A program made the position numbers and the translations under genes. From the NCBI GenBank assembly GCA_021838445.1, contig JAKCDU010000007.1, positions 46,970 to 110,969 on the forward strand: a stretch of DNA of 64,000 nucleotides, read 5' to 3'. Shown here piece by piece: positions 34,471-42,462 of the stretch; the first letter of the stretch is position 1, and each line of letters begins with the position of its first letter. The notes under the pieces are model-generated. The model was given only the letters and a program-made list of their open reading frames with translations, was not told where the DNA came from and made no database searches. The stretch is from Actinomycetes bacterium (GTDB taxonomy: Bacteria; Actinomycetota; Acidimicrobiia; Acidimicrobiales; Palsa-688).

Positions 34471-35403
34471 ATGGCAAGTAAGCGGCCGTTCAAGTTCGGC
34501 GCCAAGGCGACGAAGGCAGCGACAGGAAAGGAGTGGGCCGACCTCGCCCGCCAGGCCGAGGATCTCGGCTATGTCAGCCTTCAGATCGATGACCACTTCG
34601 GCGGGCAGCTGTCGCCGATTCCGGCCTGCATGGCCGCTGCCGCGGTCACGTCGCGCCTCCAGGTCGGGACGCTGGTAGCCGGCAACGACTTCCGCAACCC
34701 CGTGGTGCTGGCCAAGGAGGCCTCGACCATCGATCTGCTGTCCGATGGTCGATTCATCCTCGGGATAGGCGCCGGTTGGCTAAAGGGCGACTACGCCATC
34801 GCCGGCATCCAGCAGGACGACGCCCACACCCGCATCGAGCGCATGGGTGAAGCGATCGACATATTCCGCGGCGTGTGGAGCGCTGAACCTTTCTCCTTCA
34901 GCGGCGAGCACTATCAGATCGCCGAGGTCACCGGGTATCCCAAGCCGGTCTCGGACATTCCGATCCTCGTCGGTGGTGGCGGCCGGCAGGTGTTGACTCT
35001 CGCCGCGCAGAAAGCCGACATCGTCGGGATCAATCCGAAGATCGTCGGTCGCACCATCAACCCCCGGTCCATGGCCACCGCCGCGGCCGACGTGGTCGAC
35101 GAGAAGCTGAGCTGGGTGCGCGAGGGGGCCGGCGATCGCTACGAGCAGATCGAACTGCAACTGCAGGTATTCGTAACCGTCGTCACCGACGATCCGATGG
35201 CTGTGGCCGAGAAGCTCGCTCCCAACTTCGGGCTTCCCCCCGAGGTGGTCCTCGCCGCCCCCTACTTCCAGATCGGCCCGCTGGAGAAGATCAAGGACGA
35301 CCTGGTCGAGCTCAGGGACCGCTGGGACATCAGCTATATCGCCTTCCAGCAGGACGCCACACAGGCTGTAGCACCGCTGGTGTCACAGCTGGCCGGCAGC
35401 TGA
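34471..35403 (+). CDS. LLM-class F420-dependent oxidoreductase (TIGR03621-like)
   Basis: This luciferase-like TIM-barrel protein has 310 residues. It shows FKFGAKATKAATGKEWADLARQAEDLGY at the start, LQIDDHFGGQLSPIPACMAAAAVTSRLQVGTLVAGNDFRNP in pieces, and the LGIGAGWLKGDY cofactor loop, with IPILVGGGGRQVLTLAA later. The pattern matches the TIGR03621 group. It follows the Rieske gene by 21 bp with a GGAGGAAGG ribosome site, so both are one operon. Probable role is F420H2-dependent reduction, or oxidation, of a pathway intermediate. Confidence 0.88.
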   Translation: MASKRPFKFGAKATKAATGKEWADLARQAEDLGYVSLQIDDHFGGQLSPIPACMAAAAVTSRLQVGTLVAGNDFRNPVVLAKEASTIDLLSDGRFILGIGAGWLKGDYAIAGIQQDDAHTRIERMGEAIDIFRGVWSAEPFSFSGEHYQIAEVTGYPKPVSDIPILVGGGGRQVLTLAAQKADIVGINPKIVGRTINPRSMATAAADVVDEKLSWVREGAGDRYEQIELQLQVFVTVVTDDPMAVAEKLAPNFGLPPEVVLAAPYFQIGPLEKIKDDLVELRDRWDISYIAFQQDATQAVAPLVSQLAGS

Positions 35404-35405
35404 TC

Positions 35406-35448
35406 GTCTCGACGGGAACGACCAGGCCGGAACAGGCCCGGACGAGAC
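35406..35448. terminator. Imperfect hairpin between convergent genes
   Basis: GTCTCG (35406-35411) pairs with CGAGAC (35443-35448), with an inner GGG/CCC. It lies exactly in the gap between the LLM gene and the convergent PPOX gene. It lacks a U-tract. Confidence 0.35.
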
Positions 35449-35451
35449 CGT

Positions 35452-35985
35452 TCAGTCCTCGGTGAACGCCGAGGACTGGGCGGTCGCGGCGCGCATCTTG
35501 GCCCCGTCGTAGGCGATGCGCTGGAGCGGGGTGATCTCGAAGATGACCCGCCGGGGTGAGTCCAAGAAGCGGGCGAAGCGTCGGGCGTGGTCCGCGTCGT
35601 CGGTGTGGATGGCGTGGGCCAAGGCCGGGTAGAACCACCGCTTGGTCTCCTCGTCCTCCCGGATCACACAGGTGCCCTTGTAGGTCAAGGCCTTGTTGGC
35701 ACCGAGTTTGCTGCCCTTGCTGGTGATGGCCAGGCTGACCCTGGGATCGCGTTTCACGGCCACCACCCGCTTGCGCTGTGAGCTGGCGGTGCACCAGAAG
35801 CGGCCGTCCCTGAAGACGTAGCTCATGATCACTCCAACCGGCCAACCCTCCTTGTTGGACCAGATGAAGGTGAGCTCGTTCTGGGCGTCGAGGAGCTCCT
35901 GCTCGGTCGAATCGTCGAGCGGGTAGAGGCTCACATCCTCATAGTTGTCGATCTCGTCAAGGCGTCCATCCTCGTGCGTTCCCAC
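35452..35985 (-). CDS. PPOX-type (pyridoxamine 5'-phosphate oxidase-like) flavin/F420 protein
   Basis: The split-barrel protein has 177 residues. The GTG at 35983-35985 is chosen because AGGAGG sits eight bases upstream and overlaps the stop region of the preceding gene. Blocks include LTFIWSNKEGWPVGVIMSYVFRDGRFWCTASSQRKRVVAVKRDP read in parts, and DSPRRVIFEITPLQRIAYDG. It is closely similar in layout to the protein at 46401, so the two are paralogues. Role unknown; such proteins bind F420, FMN or haem. It follows the SnoaL-ABM fusion gene by 13 bp. Confidence 0.82.
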   Translation of the reverse strand: MGTHEDGRLDEIDNYEDVSLYPLDDSTEQELLDAQNELTFIWSNKEGWPVGVIMSYVFRDGRFWCTASSQRKRVVAVKRDPRVSLAITSKGSKLGANKALTYKGTCVIREDEETKRWFYPALAHAIHTDDADHARRFARFLDSPRRVIFEITPLQRIAYDGAKMRAATAQSSAFTED

Positions 35986-35998
35986 CTGTCCCCCTCCT

Positions 35999-36823
35999 CT
36001 ACCTGGCTTCGAACACCGGGCCGACCCCACTCACATGAAAGCGTGACAGCTCGCGCCCTCTCACCCCGGCCTGCTCCAACGCGACCCGGAAGGCCGCCAT
36101 GTGGGCGGTCTCGAAGTGACCGCGCAGGTCGGCCTCGGAACGCCAGCGCTCGAACACCCGAACTCGACCGGGAACGCCGGGGTCACTGGAGAACGCGTAG
36201 TCGAGGTTCCCGGCTTCCTTTCGGGTCTGATCCATCATCACCGCTGCAGCCGCCATGAGCTCCGGCATGCGGTCAGAGGCTATGTCTATCCACCCGGCAA
36301 TGACGAACGACGTGTCATTGGGCGCCGTACCGCCAGCGGGAGGCCCCGGCTCCCCCTCGGTCCAGGTGACCCTGAGGGTCCGGTGGGCGATCCGCCACCC
36401 CTCTGCGGTCCGCACGAAGCGGTCCAGATAGTTGCCGGCGACGGTGTAATTGTGCTCTGCGGCCAGGTCCTTGCGCACGTGTTGAGCCTGGAAGAAGCAG
36501 CGACCGTCCGCTTGGTCCCCGCGGAGCTCCACCTGGTGATTCGACACCATGTGCTGAGTGCGGTCGAACCGGCTCAGTGAACCAGCGCAGGCCTCGCCGA
36601 TCGCCGCCGGCCCTTGGAACACACCGAGGCGGCCATAGTCGGCGGTGCCGTCCGTGGCGAAGACCTCGCCGAGGTCCTCGAAACGGCGGTGATCGATGAC
36701 CCAGGCGTAGCGGACCGTCAGATCGATCACCGCCTTCTCGTCCAACACTGAGTCGAGAGATCTGATCACAGGAGCGGGCTCCGAGGGTAAATGGATCACG
36801 TGGTGCGAGCTTCCGCCGGCCAC
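35999..36823 (-). CDS. Fusion of SnoaL-like (NTF2 fold) and ABM-fold domains
   Basis: The 274-residue protein has two small-fold domains. Residues about 20-160 form a SnoaL-like cone: DEKAVIDLTVRYAWVIDHRRFEDLGEVFATDG, then QHMVSNHQVEL and GWRIAHRTLRV. Residues about 170-274 form an ABM-like domain (FVIAGWIDIASDRMPELMAAAAVMMDQTRKEAGNLDYAFSSD in parts, VFERWRSEADLRGHFET). Single-domain versions are common; this fusion is not one I know. It could couple a dehydratase or isomerase-like step to an oxidation, or bind one ligand in two pockets. It is divergent from the NIPSNAP gene across an island operator. Confidence 0.75.
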   Translation of the reverse strand: MAGGSSHHVIHLPSEPAPVIRSLDSVLDEKAVIDLTVRYAWVIDHRRFEDLGEVFATDGTADYGRLGVFQGPAAIGEACAGSLSRFDRTQHMVSNHQVELRGDQADGRCFFQAQHVRKDLAAEHNYTVAGNYLDRFVRTAEGWRIAHRTLRVTWTEGEPGPPAGGTAPNDTSFVIAGWIDIASDRMPELMAAAAVMMDQTRKEAGNLDYAFSSDPGVPGRVRVFERWRSEADLRGHFETAHMAAFRVALEQAGVRGRELSRFHVSGVGPVFEAR

Positions 36824-36869
36824 CCGAGCCCCCCGATATAAGCACCCTCCCCTAGCCGAGTCAACGACC

Positions 36870-36885
36870 TACTGCCCGGTTAATA
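36870..36885. promoter_or_regulatory. Island operator: TACTGCCC|GGTTAATA
   Basis: The inverted repeat has arms TACTGCCC and TATTAACC. It lies in the 98-bp divergent gap between the SnoaL-ABM fusion and the NIPSNAP gene and is followed by AT-rich TATTT. Confidence 0.65.
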
Positions 36886-36921
36886 TATTTGCCCGGGACT
36901 ACAGCCAAGGGGGAACCACCA

Positions 36922-37230
36922 ATGGGATACATGCTGGCGCGACTGCAGATCAAGCCTGGCCAGATTCCGCAGGCCATCGAGATCATGAAGCACATCACCG
37001 TTGGTATGGAGAAGCAGGGCTGGAAGCTCATCGGCGGCTACCAGACGGTGATCGGCCGGTTCAACGAGATTTGGGATCTCTGGGACGTGGGCGGGGATGC
37101 CGGAGCCATCGGCACCGCCTTGGCCAACGCCAGGAATGACCCCGACTTCGCCCAATGGGCGGCCAAGCTGCCCGGCGTGGTCGAATCGGAGGAGACCCGC
37201 TACATGGAGAAGCTGGACTACTCCCTCTGA
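36922..37230 (+). CDS. NIPSNAP-family small protein
   Basis: The 102-residue protein starts at the ATG at 36922 (MGYMLARLQIKPGQ); the track start is 11 codons upstream. It has the ferredoxin-like NIPSNAP pattern: YMLARLQIKPGQIPQAIEIMKH, W-K-L-I-G-G-Y-Q-T-V-I-G-R-F-N-E, IWDLWDVGG and a final LDYSL. Bacterial members are of unknown function and often accompany catabolic oxygenase genes. A histidine phosphatase gene follows on the same strand. Confidence 0.78.
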   Translation: MGYMLARLQIKPGQIPQAIEIMKHITVGMEKQGWKLIGGYQTVIGRFNEIWDLWDVGGDAGAIGTALANARNDPDFAQWAAKLPGVVESEETRYMEKLDYSL

Positions 37231-37297
37231 GCACCGGAGGCGGCCGCGGGTCTCGTACCGGCCACCCCGTGCTGGTTGCTGGAGCGTCTGGAGCGGG

Positions 37298-37945
37298 ATG
37301 CTCGCCGTAGCCGATGAGATATTGTGCCGCCCTGTGGAGTTGATCTTGGTCAGGCACGCCGAGCCGGTCCGAGTCGTTGACTCCGACGGGCCGGCCGATC
37401 CTCCGCTCAGCCACCGAGGGGAGCACCAAGCCGCCCTTCTGGGGGACTACATAGCTGGTCAGGGTCTGACCGCCATCTACTCCTCGCCGATGCGCCGCGC
37501 CCTGGCCACCGCTGCTGCGGTGTCACGCCGCGCCGGGAGGCAGGTCACGGTGAACGAGGGACTGGCCGAGTTCGACCGGTTGGCCACGAGCTACGTCACC
37601 CTCGAAGAGATGCGCGAAACCCGCGACGAGAGGTTCCTGGCGATGCTCCGGGATGACTTCAGCCACTACGGGGTGGACATGGAACAGTTCCGGCGGAACG
37701 TCGTAGCCACGGTCGAGGCGATCATCTCGTCGCACCCCGGCGAACGCGTTGCGGCCGTCTGCCACGGCGGCGTGATCAACGCCTATATCGGGCACATCCT
37801 GGACATCTCCAAGAACTCGTTCTTCGTACCGGACTACACGAGTGTCAACCGGGTGGCCGCCAACCGTTCGGGCCGCAGGTCGTTGCTGCGGCTCAACGAG
37901 GTGACCCACCTGCACGGTCACGACCTGCTCGTGTCCACCGTCTGA
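37298..37945 (+). CDS. Histidine phosphatase (phosphoglycerate mutase-like) family protein
   Basis: The protein has about 215 residues. The catalytic phospho-histidine motif LVRHAEP appears at the N-terminus, followed by LSHRGEHQAALLGDYI, IYSSPMRRALATAA and the late catalytic AAVCHGGVINAYIGHIL. Two starts are possible: the ATG at 37298 with GGAG upstream, or the GTG at 37334 directly before the LILVRHAE strand. The ORF-track start at 37097 overlaps the NIPSNAP gene and is rejected. Probable role: phosphatase acting on a small molecule, here perhaps removing phosphate from an intermediate. This is inference only. Confidence 0.85.
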   Translation: MLAVADEILCRPVELILVRHAEPVRVVDSDGPADPPLSHRGEHQAALLGDYIAGQGLTAIYSSPMRRALATAAAVSRRAGRQVTVNEGLAEFDRLATSYVTLEEMRETRDERFLAMLRDDFSHYGVDMEQFRRNVVATVEAIISSHPGERVAAVCHGGVINAYIGHILDISKNSFFVPDYTSVNRVAANRSGRRSLLRLNEVTHLHGHDLLVSTV

Positions 37946-38014
37946 CGGCCACCGCCTGGCGGCTCCCATGGCTGTGACCGGAGTCGAGGGCGAGCGGCGC
38001 CCGCAAGCCCTGCG

Positions 38015-38030
38015 AATTGATCGATTAGTA
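38015..38030. promoter_or_regulatory. Island operator: AATTGATC|GATTAGTA
   Basis: The inverted repeat has arms AATTGATC and TACTAATC. It ends eight bases before the GTG of the lipoyl-domain gene, so it overlaps the core promoter (TAGTAT would be the -10) and a leaderless transcript is likely. A bound repressor would block this promoter directly. Confidence 0.6.
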
Positions 38031-38037
38031 TGTAGCC

Positions 38038-38268
38038 GTGTCGACGACGCTATTCATCCCCCGCTTGGCCGTATCCATGACCGAAGGCACCATTACCGAG
38101 TGGCTGGTGGAAGACGGCGCCACCGTGGCCGCCGGACAGCCGATCTACCGCATCGAGACCGACAAGACCGACGCGGAGATCGAGGCGCCCGCCAGCGGTG
38201 TCATCCACATCGAGGCTGATCCGGGCGAGCTGCTTGAAGTTGGCACCCCGATCGGTGAGATCGAATAG
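38038..38268 (+). CDS. Freestanding lipoyl-domain protein
   Basis: The 76-residue protein is a single biotinyl/lipoyl-carrier domain. The modification site is Lys43 in the sequence ETDKTDAE; an E-T-D-K context is typical of lipoylated E2 domains. SMTEGTITEWLVEDGATV precedes it and APASGVIHI follows. There is no catalytic E2 domain and no linker. It probably serves as the acyl carrier for the E1-alpha/beta pair encoded at 30617-32610, under the same operator type. It overlaps the convergent P450 gene by 68 bp. Confidence 0.88.
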   Translation: MSTTLFIPRLAVSMTEGTITEWLVEDGATVAAGQPIYRIETDKTDAEIEAPASGVIHIEADPGELLEVGTPIGEIE

Positions 38269-39574
38269 AGCCGCCTCGGGCCGTCGGGCGGCAGGTGAGC
38301 CACAGCTCCCGCAACCCGTGGAGCACGTAGCTGCTCTCATAGGTGAAGGTGTTGCGTGCGTCGGGCTGGATGTCGGCGAGCCTTTCGAGGATGACGCTCA
38401 TCCCAATCCGGGCCTCGGCCCGAGCCAGAGCCGCTCCGAGGCAGAAATGCTCCCCGAACCCGAAGGCCAGGTGAGGCTGGGCGAAAGTACGCTCGGGGAT
38501 GAGCGCGTCCGGGCTGGTGAACACACGGCTATCCCGGTTGGCGGATGCATAGGCCAGCCACAGAGCCGAGCCAGCGGGGATGGTCGTGTCCCCGATGGTG
38601 CACTCCCTCACTGCCTGCCGATAGAGGCCCTGGACCGGCGCCTCGAGGCGGACGACCTCCTCCACGAAACCCTCGATCAGCTCCGGCTCTCGGCGTATCC
38701 GCTCGGCCAGATCCGGATCCCGGGCCAGGCGCCAGACTGCGAAAGCAAGAAGCTTGGTCGTAGTCTCGTTCCCCGCGACGAGGATCTGATTGAGCATGCC
38801 GAGCACCTCGGGAAGGGTGAGCCCCTCGCCGTCGGGCAGGCGGGCGTTGGCCAGATGGGAGAGCAGGTCGTCGCCGGGGTGACGGCGCCGATCCTCGACC
38901 TTGGCCTCGAAGTACTCGAAGAACTCGGCCTGCGACAAGAGCATGGCCTGCAACTCGTCGGTGTCGAGGTGATGGCTCCCTATCGCTACCGTGAAGTCGT
39001 CGGACCAGCGCTTGAAGTCGGCCATATCGGTGCGCGGCACGCCCAGTCGGTCCGCAATGACCGACAGCGGGAGAGGCACGGCGAAGGCGCTCACGAACTC
39101 GACGGGCCCATCGCTCGGGAACCCGTCGACCAGGGCCTCGGCCATGGAGCGGATGGACCCCTCCCATTCCCGCACCCTCCGCTGGGTGAATGCCCGGCTC
39201 ACCAGGTTGCGTTGGCGGCGGTGCAGTGGGGGGTCGGAGCTGAGCAACACCTTGGCCCGCCCCCGGTCCACGCGACGCAGTACCCGCTCGATGTCGTCCT
39301 TGTCTGCGGCGGCCAGGGCGGCGATACCCTCGCCAACCTGTCGGGCCAGGACCGGACCGGTCGCCATGGCGGATGAGAACACTTCGGGCTGACGCAGAAC
39401 CTCGACGATGTCCTCGTAGCGGGTGACCACGAACGACTCGATCTCCGCGACCCAAACCACGGGAGCGTCGCGCCTCATCTTCTCGAATATCGGGTAGGGG
39501 CAGGCGATGGCATCCTGCTGCAGACCGAACAGCCGACCGTGATCCCCGAACGAAGCGTCGACTGCGCTCATCAC
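38201..39574 (-). CDS. Cytochrome P450
   Basis: This haem-thiolate monooxygenase has 457 residues. The I-helix oxygen-activation motif is VAGNETTTK, the K-helix E-x2-R lies in EEVVRLEAPVQG, and the haem-binding Cys is in FGFGEHFCLG. Start at 39571 (MSAVD) or 39574. The last 20 or so residues (GSIRSHRSGCQLQAARPDQPRCG) are encoded antisense to the lipoyl gene and look non-conserved, so the functional end is near LWLTCRP. The divergent AttH/CrtC-like gene shares the operator at 39701. Substrate unknown. Confidence 0.93.
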   Translation of the reverse strand: MMSAVDASFGDHGRLFGLQQDAIACPYPIFEKMRRDAPVVWVAEIESFVVTRYEDIVEVLRQPEVFSSAMATGPVLARQVGEGIAALAAADKDDIERVLRRVDRGRAKVLLSSDPPLHRRQRNLVSRAFTQRRVREWEGSIRSMAEALVDGFPSDGPVEFVSAFAVPLPLSVIADRLGVPRTDMADFKRWSDDFTVAIGSHHLDTDELQAMLLSQAEFFEYFEAKVEDRRRHPGDDLLSHLANARLPDGEGLTLPEVLGMLNQILVAGNETTTKLLAFAVWRLARDPDLAERIRREPELIEGFVEEVVRLEAPVQGLYRQAVRECTIGDTTIPAGSALWLAYASANRDSRVFTSPDALIPERTFAQPHLAFGFGEHFCLGAALARAEARIGMSVILERLADIQPDARNTFTYESSYVLHGLRELWLTCRPTARGGSIRSHRSGCQLQAARPDQPRCG

Positions 39575-39700
39575 GAGGCCCTTTCTGGAAGAACGACCAT
39601 CGACCGGCCCCTTCTACTATCCGCGGCGGCTGCCCCGGTGGCCAGTGCCGCCCGCGTTCGCCGTGCCATCTCCACCCGCCCCGGTCCGGACCGCAGTCAG

Positions 39701-39716
39701 TATTGACCGGTTAGTA
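39701..39716. promoter_or_regulatory. Island operator: TATTGACC|GGTTAGTA (best consensus copy)
   Basis: The inverted repeat has arms TATTGACC and TACTAACC. It is the copy closest to the consensus and lies in the divergent gap between the P450 gene and the gene at 39783. The gap 39575-39782 shows no other feature. Confidence 0.68.
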
Positions 39717-39782
39717 TGCCATACCCGAGCGAGCCGATGGGCACCTGAACACCGTCGGGGCGCTCTGAACAGGAGGCCCCCA

Positions 39783-40865
39783 GTGCTGCTCGACATGGAT
39801 GAGTTTCCCTACCACCAGATCACTCAGACCTTCGCAGGAGTGGGCGGCAGTGATCCGCAGTGGAATGACGGGCACTACATCTGCGCCTGCGACGAAGCTG
39901 GAAAGGTCGCCCTGGCTTCCAACGTCCGCCTCTACCAGAACAACGACGTGCTCGACGGCTTCGTGTGCATCCGCCATCAGGGCCGTCAGCACAACATCCG
40001 GCTGTCACGACGTCTGCGACCGGACATGGACCACCTGGGTGTGGGCCCGCTGCACATGGAGGTGGTCGAGCCGATGAAGACCGTGCGGATGGTGCTGGAA
40101 CCCAACGAGTACGGCATGAGCCTCGATTTGACCTGTCACACCGTGGGGGTTCCCTACATGGGGCCCATCGAGGTCAACCGGGTCGACGGCCGCCTGCTCG
40201 GCGAGCGAGCCACCTACGAGCTGGCTGGACGCTGCGAGGGCTGGGTGGAGGTTGACGGCGACCGCACAACGCTGGACACCGAGTCCTCGGCCTTCTTCCG
40301 GAACCATTCGTGGGGCTACCAGGGAGGTCGGGGAGGACCCCGCTACGGAGCCCCGACCGGGTCGAAGCGCCACCCTGGCGTCCGGCAATGGGTGCTGTTC
40401 AACATGCCCGACCACAGTGGTTTCTATTTCGAGGACCCGAGCGGTAGATCCGCGGCCGGCCGGGGCGCCATCCTCCAGAGCGACCGGTCGGTACCGGTCA
40501 CGGCCGTACGCCATGATCTCGAGTTCTACCCGGGAGGCGGACGGGTACGGCGAGGATCGTTCGAGATCGACGACGCCGACGGCGCGACGCGCACCTACAC
40601 CTTCGAGGATCTCGGCTGGGTCTACTGCCAGGGTGGCGGCTATTTCGGCGGGTTCAACGATGGTCTCGGCCAGGGCGTCTTCCGGGGCGAGCTCCACACC
40701 GAAGGGGAGGTGTGGGACGTGAGTCATCCCACCCTGATCGAGGATGCGACCGGTCGGCAGTTCGAATTCGATCATGCCTGGGCCGAGAGCTTCGTCAAAC
40801 TGAGCGGTCCAGAGGGCCAGACCGGCCTGGCCCACTTCGAGTGCGTCGTAGTGGCTGACCGCTGA
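39783..40865 (+). CDS. Hypothetical protein, lipocalin-like AttH/CrtC- or DUF7064-type
   Basis: The protein has 360 residues from the GTG at 39783, with AGGAGG eight bases upstream. It is strand-rich with many aromatic and Gly residues: FAGVGGSDPQWNDGHYICAC, GFVCIRHQGRQHNIRLSRRLRPD, FRNHSWGYQGGRGG, FEDLGWVYCQGGGYFGGF. The pattern resembles two-domain beta-barrel proteins of the AttH/carotenoid-hydratase type and the DUF7064-like proteins seen near steroid genes. The assignment is tentative and no catalytic residues are certain. It is divergent from the P450. Confidence 0.55.
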   Translation: MLLDMDEFPYHQITQTFAGVGGSDPQWNDGHYICACDEAGKVALASNVRLYQNNDVLDGFVCIRHQGRQHNIRLSRRLRPDMDHLGVGPLHMEVVEPMKTVRMVLEPNEYGMSLDLTCHTVGVPYMGPIEVNRVDGRLLGERATYELAGRCEGWVEVDGDRTTLDTESSAFFRNHSWGYQGGRGGPRYGAPTGSKRHPGVRQWVLFNMPDHSGFYFEDPSGRSAAGRGAILQSDRSVPVTAVRHDLEFYPGGGRVRRGSFEIDDADGATRTYTFEDLGWVYCQGGGYFGGFNDGLGQGVFRGELHTEGEVWDVSHPTLIEDATGRQFEFDHAWAESFVKLSGPEGQTGLAHFECVVVADR

Positions 40866-40871
40866 CCCGTG

Positions 40872-41897
40872 CTAAGCGAGCGGTAGCGGCGCCTCGGCCA
40901 CCTTCAGAAGCTGCTTGCCGAGGTTGGCCCCTTCGAAGATTCTCCTCAGGGTCCGGGGGGCGTTCTCGAGCCCCTCTTTGATGTCTTCCTCGTAGACGAT
41001 CTCGCCTTCATCCACCCACTTCCGCAGAGCGGATCGACCCTCGTCGAACCGGTCCCGATAGTCGCCGAGCAGGAAGCCCTGCATGCGGGAGCTGCGCAGG
41101 CACAGGTTGAAGTAGTTGGATGGACCGGGCGGCAGCTTCTTCGGCACATAGCCCGTCGAGATACTCCCGCAGAGCACGATCCGGGCACGCCGACGGATCC
41201 GCTTGAGGACCGAGTCGAGCACGTCCCCACCGGTGTTGTCGAAGAACACGTCGATGCCCTCGGGTGCGAGCTCGTCGAGCCGGGCGCCGACTCGCTCCGA
41301 CTTGTAGTCGATCGAGGAATCGAAGCGGGCCTGGTCCACCAGCCACCCACACTTCTCCGGACCGCCTGCGATCCCGATGGTGCGGCAGCCCATGATCCGG
41401 GCGATCTGTCCCGCCACAGAACCCGTGGCCCCCGCCGCGCCCGAGATGACCACCGTCTCGCCGGGGCGGGGGTCACCGATATCCGTCAGCCCGAAATATG
41501 CGGTCAGTCCCGTGGTTCCGTATATGCCGAGCATGGCCCGCGGTTCGATGCCCTCAGGCACCACCGTCAAATCCTCGCCGTCGCTGAGCTGCCAGTCCTG
41601 CCAGCTCAAGAGACCCTGCACCAATTGACCGGCTCGGTAGGCCCCGTGCCTGGACTCGACCACCTGGCCCACGGCATAAGCCTGCATCACGCTTCCGATA
41701 TCCAAAGGCGCCCGATACGTGCCGCCCGGAAGCAGCCATCCCCGTTGAGTGGGATCGAAGGAGAGCCACATGACCCTGATGAGCATCTGGCCCTCTTCCG
41801 GTCGAGGTACCGGACCGGTCCGCAGCTCGAAGTTCTCGTCGCCCACCAGCCCGTCGGGCCGGCTGGTCAACACCAACGAGCGATTCTCTTCCTGCAC
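40872..41897 (-). CDS. NADP-dependent MDR oxidoreductase (alkenal/prostaglandin reductase-like)
   Basis: This zinc-free medium-chain reductase of the leukotriene B4 12-hydroxydehydrogenase/PTGR type has 341 residues. WLSFDPTQRGWL lies in the N-terminal domain; GTTGLTAYFGL, ISGAAGATGSVAGQIARIMGC and IGIAGGPEKC form the NADP fold; FDNTGGDVLDSVL is family-typical. Expected reaction: reduction of an activated C=C bond with NADPH. It is the last gene of the minus-strand unit running from 45961, following the VOC gene after 91 bp. Confidence 0.88.
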   Translation of the reverse strand: MQEENRSLVLTSRPDGLVGDENFELRTGPVPRPEEGQMLIRVMWLSFDPTQRGWLLPGGTYRAPLDIGSVMQAYAVGQVVESRHGAYRAGQLVQGLLSWQDWQLSDGEDLTVVPEGIEPRAMLGIYGTTGLTAYFGLTDIGDPRPGETVVISGAAGATGSVAGQIARIMGCRTIGIAGGPEKCGWLVDQARFDSSIDYKSERVGARLDELAPEGIDVFFDNTGGDVLDSVLKRIRRRARIVLCGSISTGYVPKKLPPGPSNYFNLCLRSSRMQGFLLGDYRDRFDEGRSALRKWVDEGEIVYEEDIKEGLENAPRTLRRIFEGANLGKQLLKVAEAPLPLA

Positions 41898-41988
41898 TCT
41901 GCTCCCCGTCTCTTCGAATTCGTCGATGAATGTAGCGTCACCTCTCCGGCCGGATTCGGGGGGAGGGCGGCCCGTGGCCTGGACGGAC

Positions 41989-42450
41989 TCAGAGGTCTCC
42001 TCCGGCCCACCACCGCTCGAACGCCGGTCGAACCACGCTGGCCACCGGCTCTACGAGAACCCCGGCCGGGGATCGGACGTAGGTGAAGACGCCATACCCC
42101 TCTTCGGGCGGCCGGCTGGCCGCCTCGAGCCTCCATCCCTCGGCCATGAGCTTCTCCGTGGCCGCCGCCACGTCGTCGACCCAGACCCCGAGATGATGGG
42201 GACCAGGATCAAGCCTTCCGTCCCAGATCGAACCGGGCGGTCCCTCGAGCAACTCGAGGCGCACCGGACCTTCAGCCGAGTAGGTGAAGCGCAGGTCCAA
42301 CTCGGTTTGGCCGACTTCCGGCAGCCATACCGCCTGCATCCGATGCTGAGGGCGGGCCCAACTGACGCCCGTGTCCCGACCAAGCTCGGCCATAGAGGCA
42401 TCGAGATCGGCCACCCGCATCCCTATGTGGAACAGCATTGCGAAGTCCAT
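41989..42450 (-). CDS. VOC (glyoxalase/bleomycin-resistance fold) family protein
   Basis: The 153-residue protein has paired beta-alpha-beta-beta-beta modules: LFHIGMRVADLDASMAELG, VRLELLEGPPGS, HHLGVWVDDVAAATEKLMAEGW and VRSPAGVLVEPVA. Metal ligands typical of VOC enzymes appear as His8, Glu in LELLEG and His in HHLGVW, with Glu near the end (LVEPV). It may be an epimerase, lyase or ring-cleaving enzyme. It sits between a P450 and an MDR gene with gaps of 12 and 91 bp, so it is part of the operon. Confidence 0.83.
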   Translation of the reverse strand: MDFAMLFHIGMRVADLDASMAELGRDTGVSWARPQHRMQAVWLPEVGQTELDLRFTYSAEGPVRLELLEGPPGSIWDGRLDPGPHHLGVWVDDVAAATEKLMAEGWRLEAASRPPEEGYGVFTYVRSPAGVLVEPVASVVRPAFERWWAGGDL

Positions 42451-42462
42451 GTTCTGATCTCC

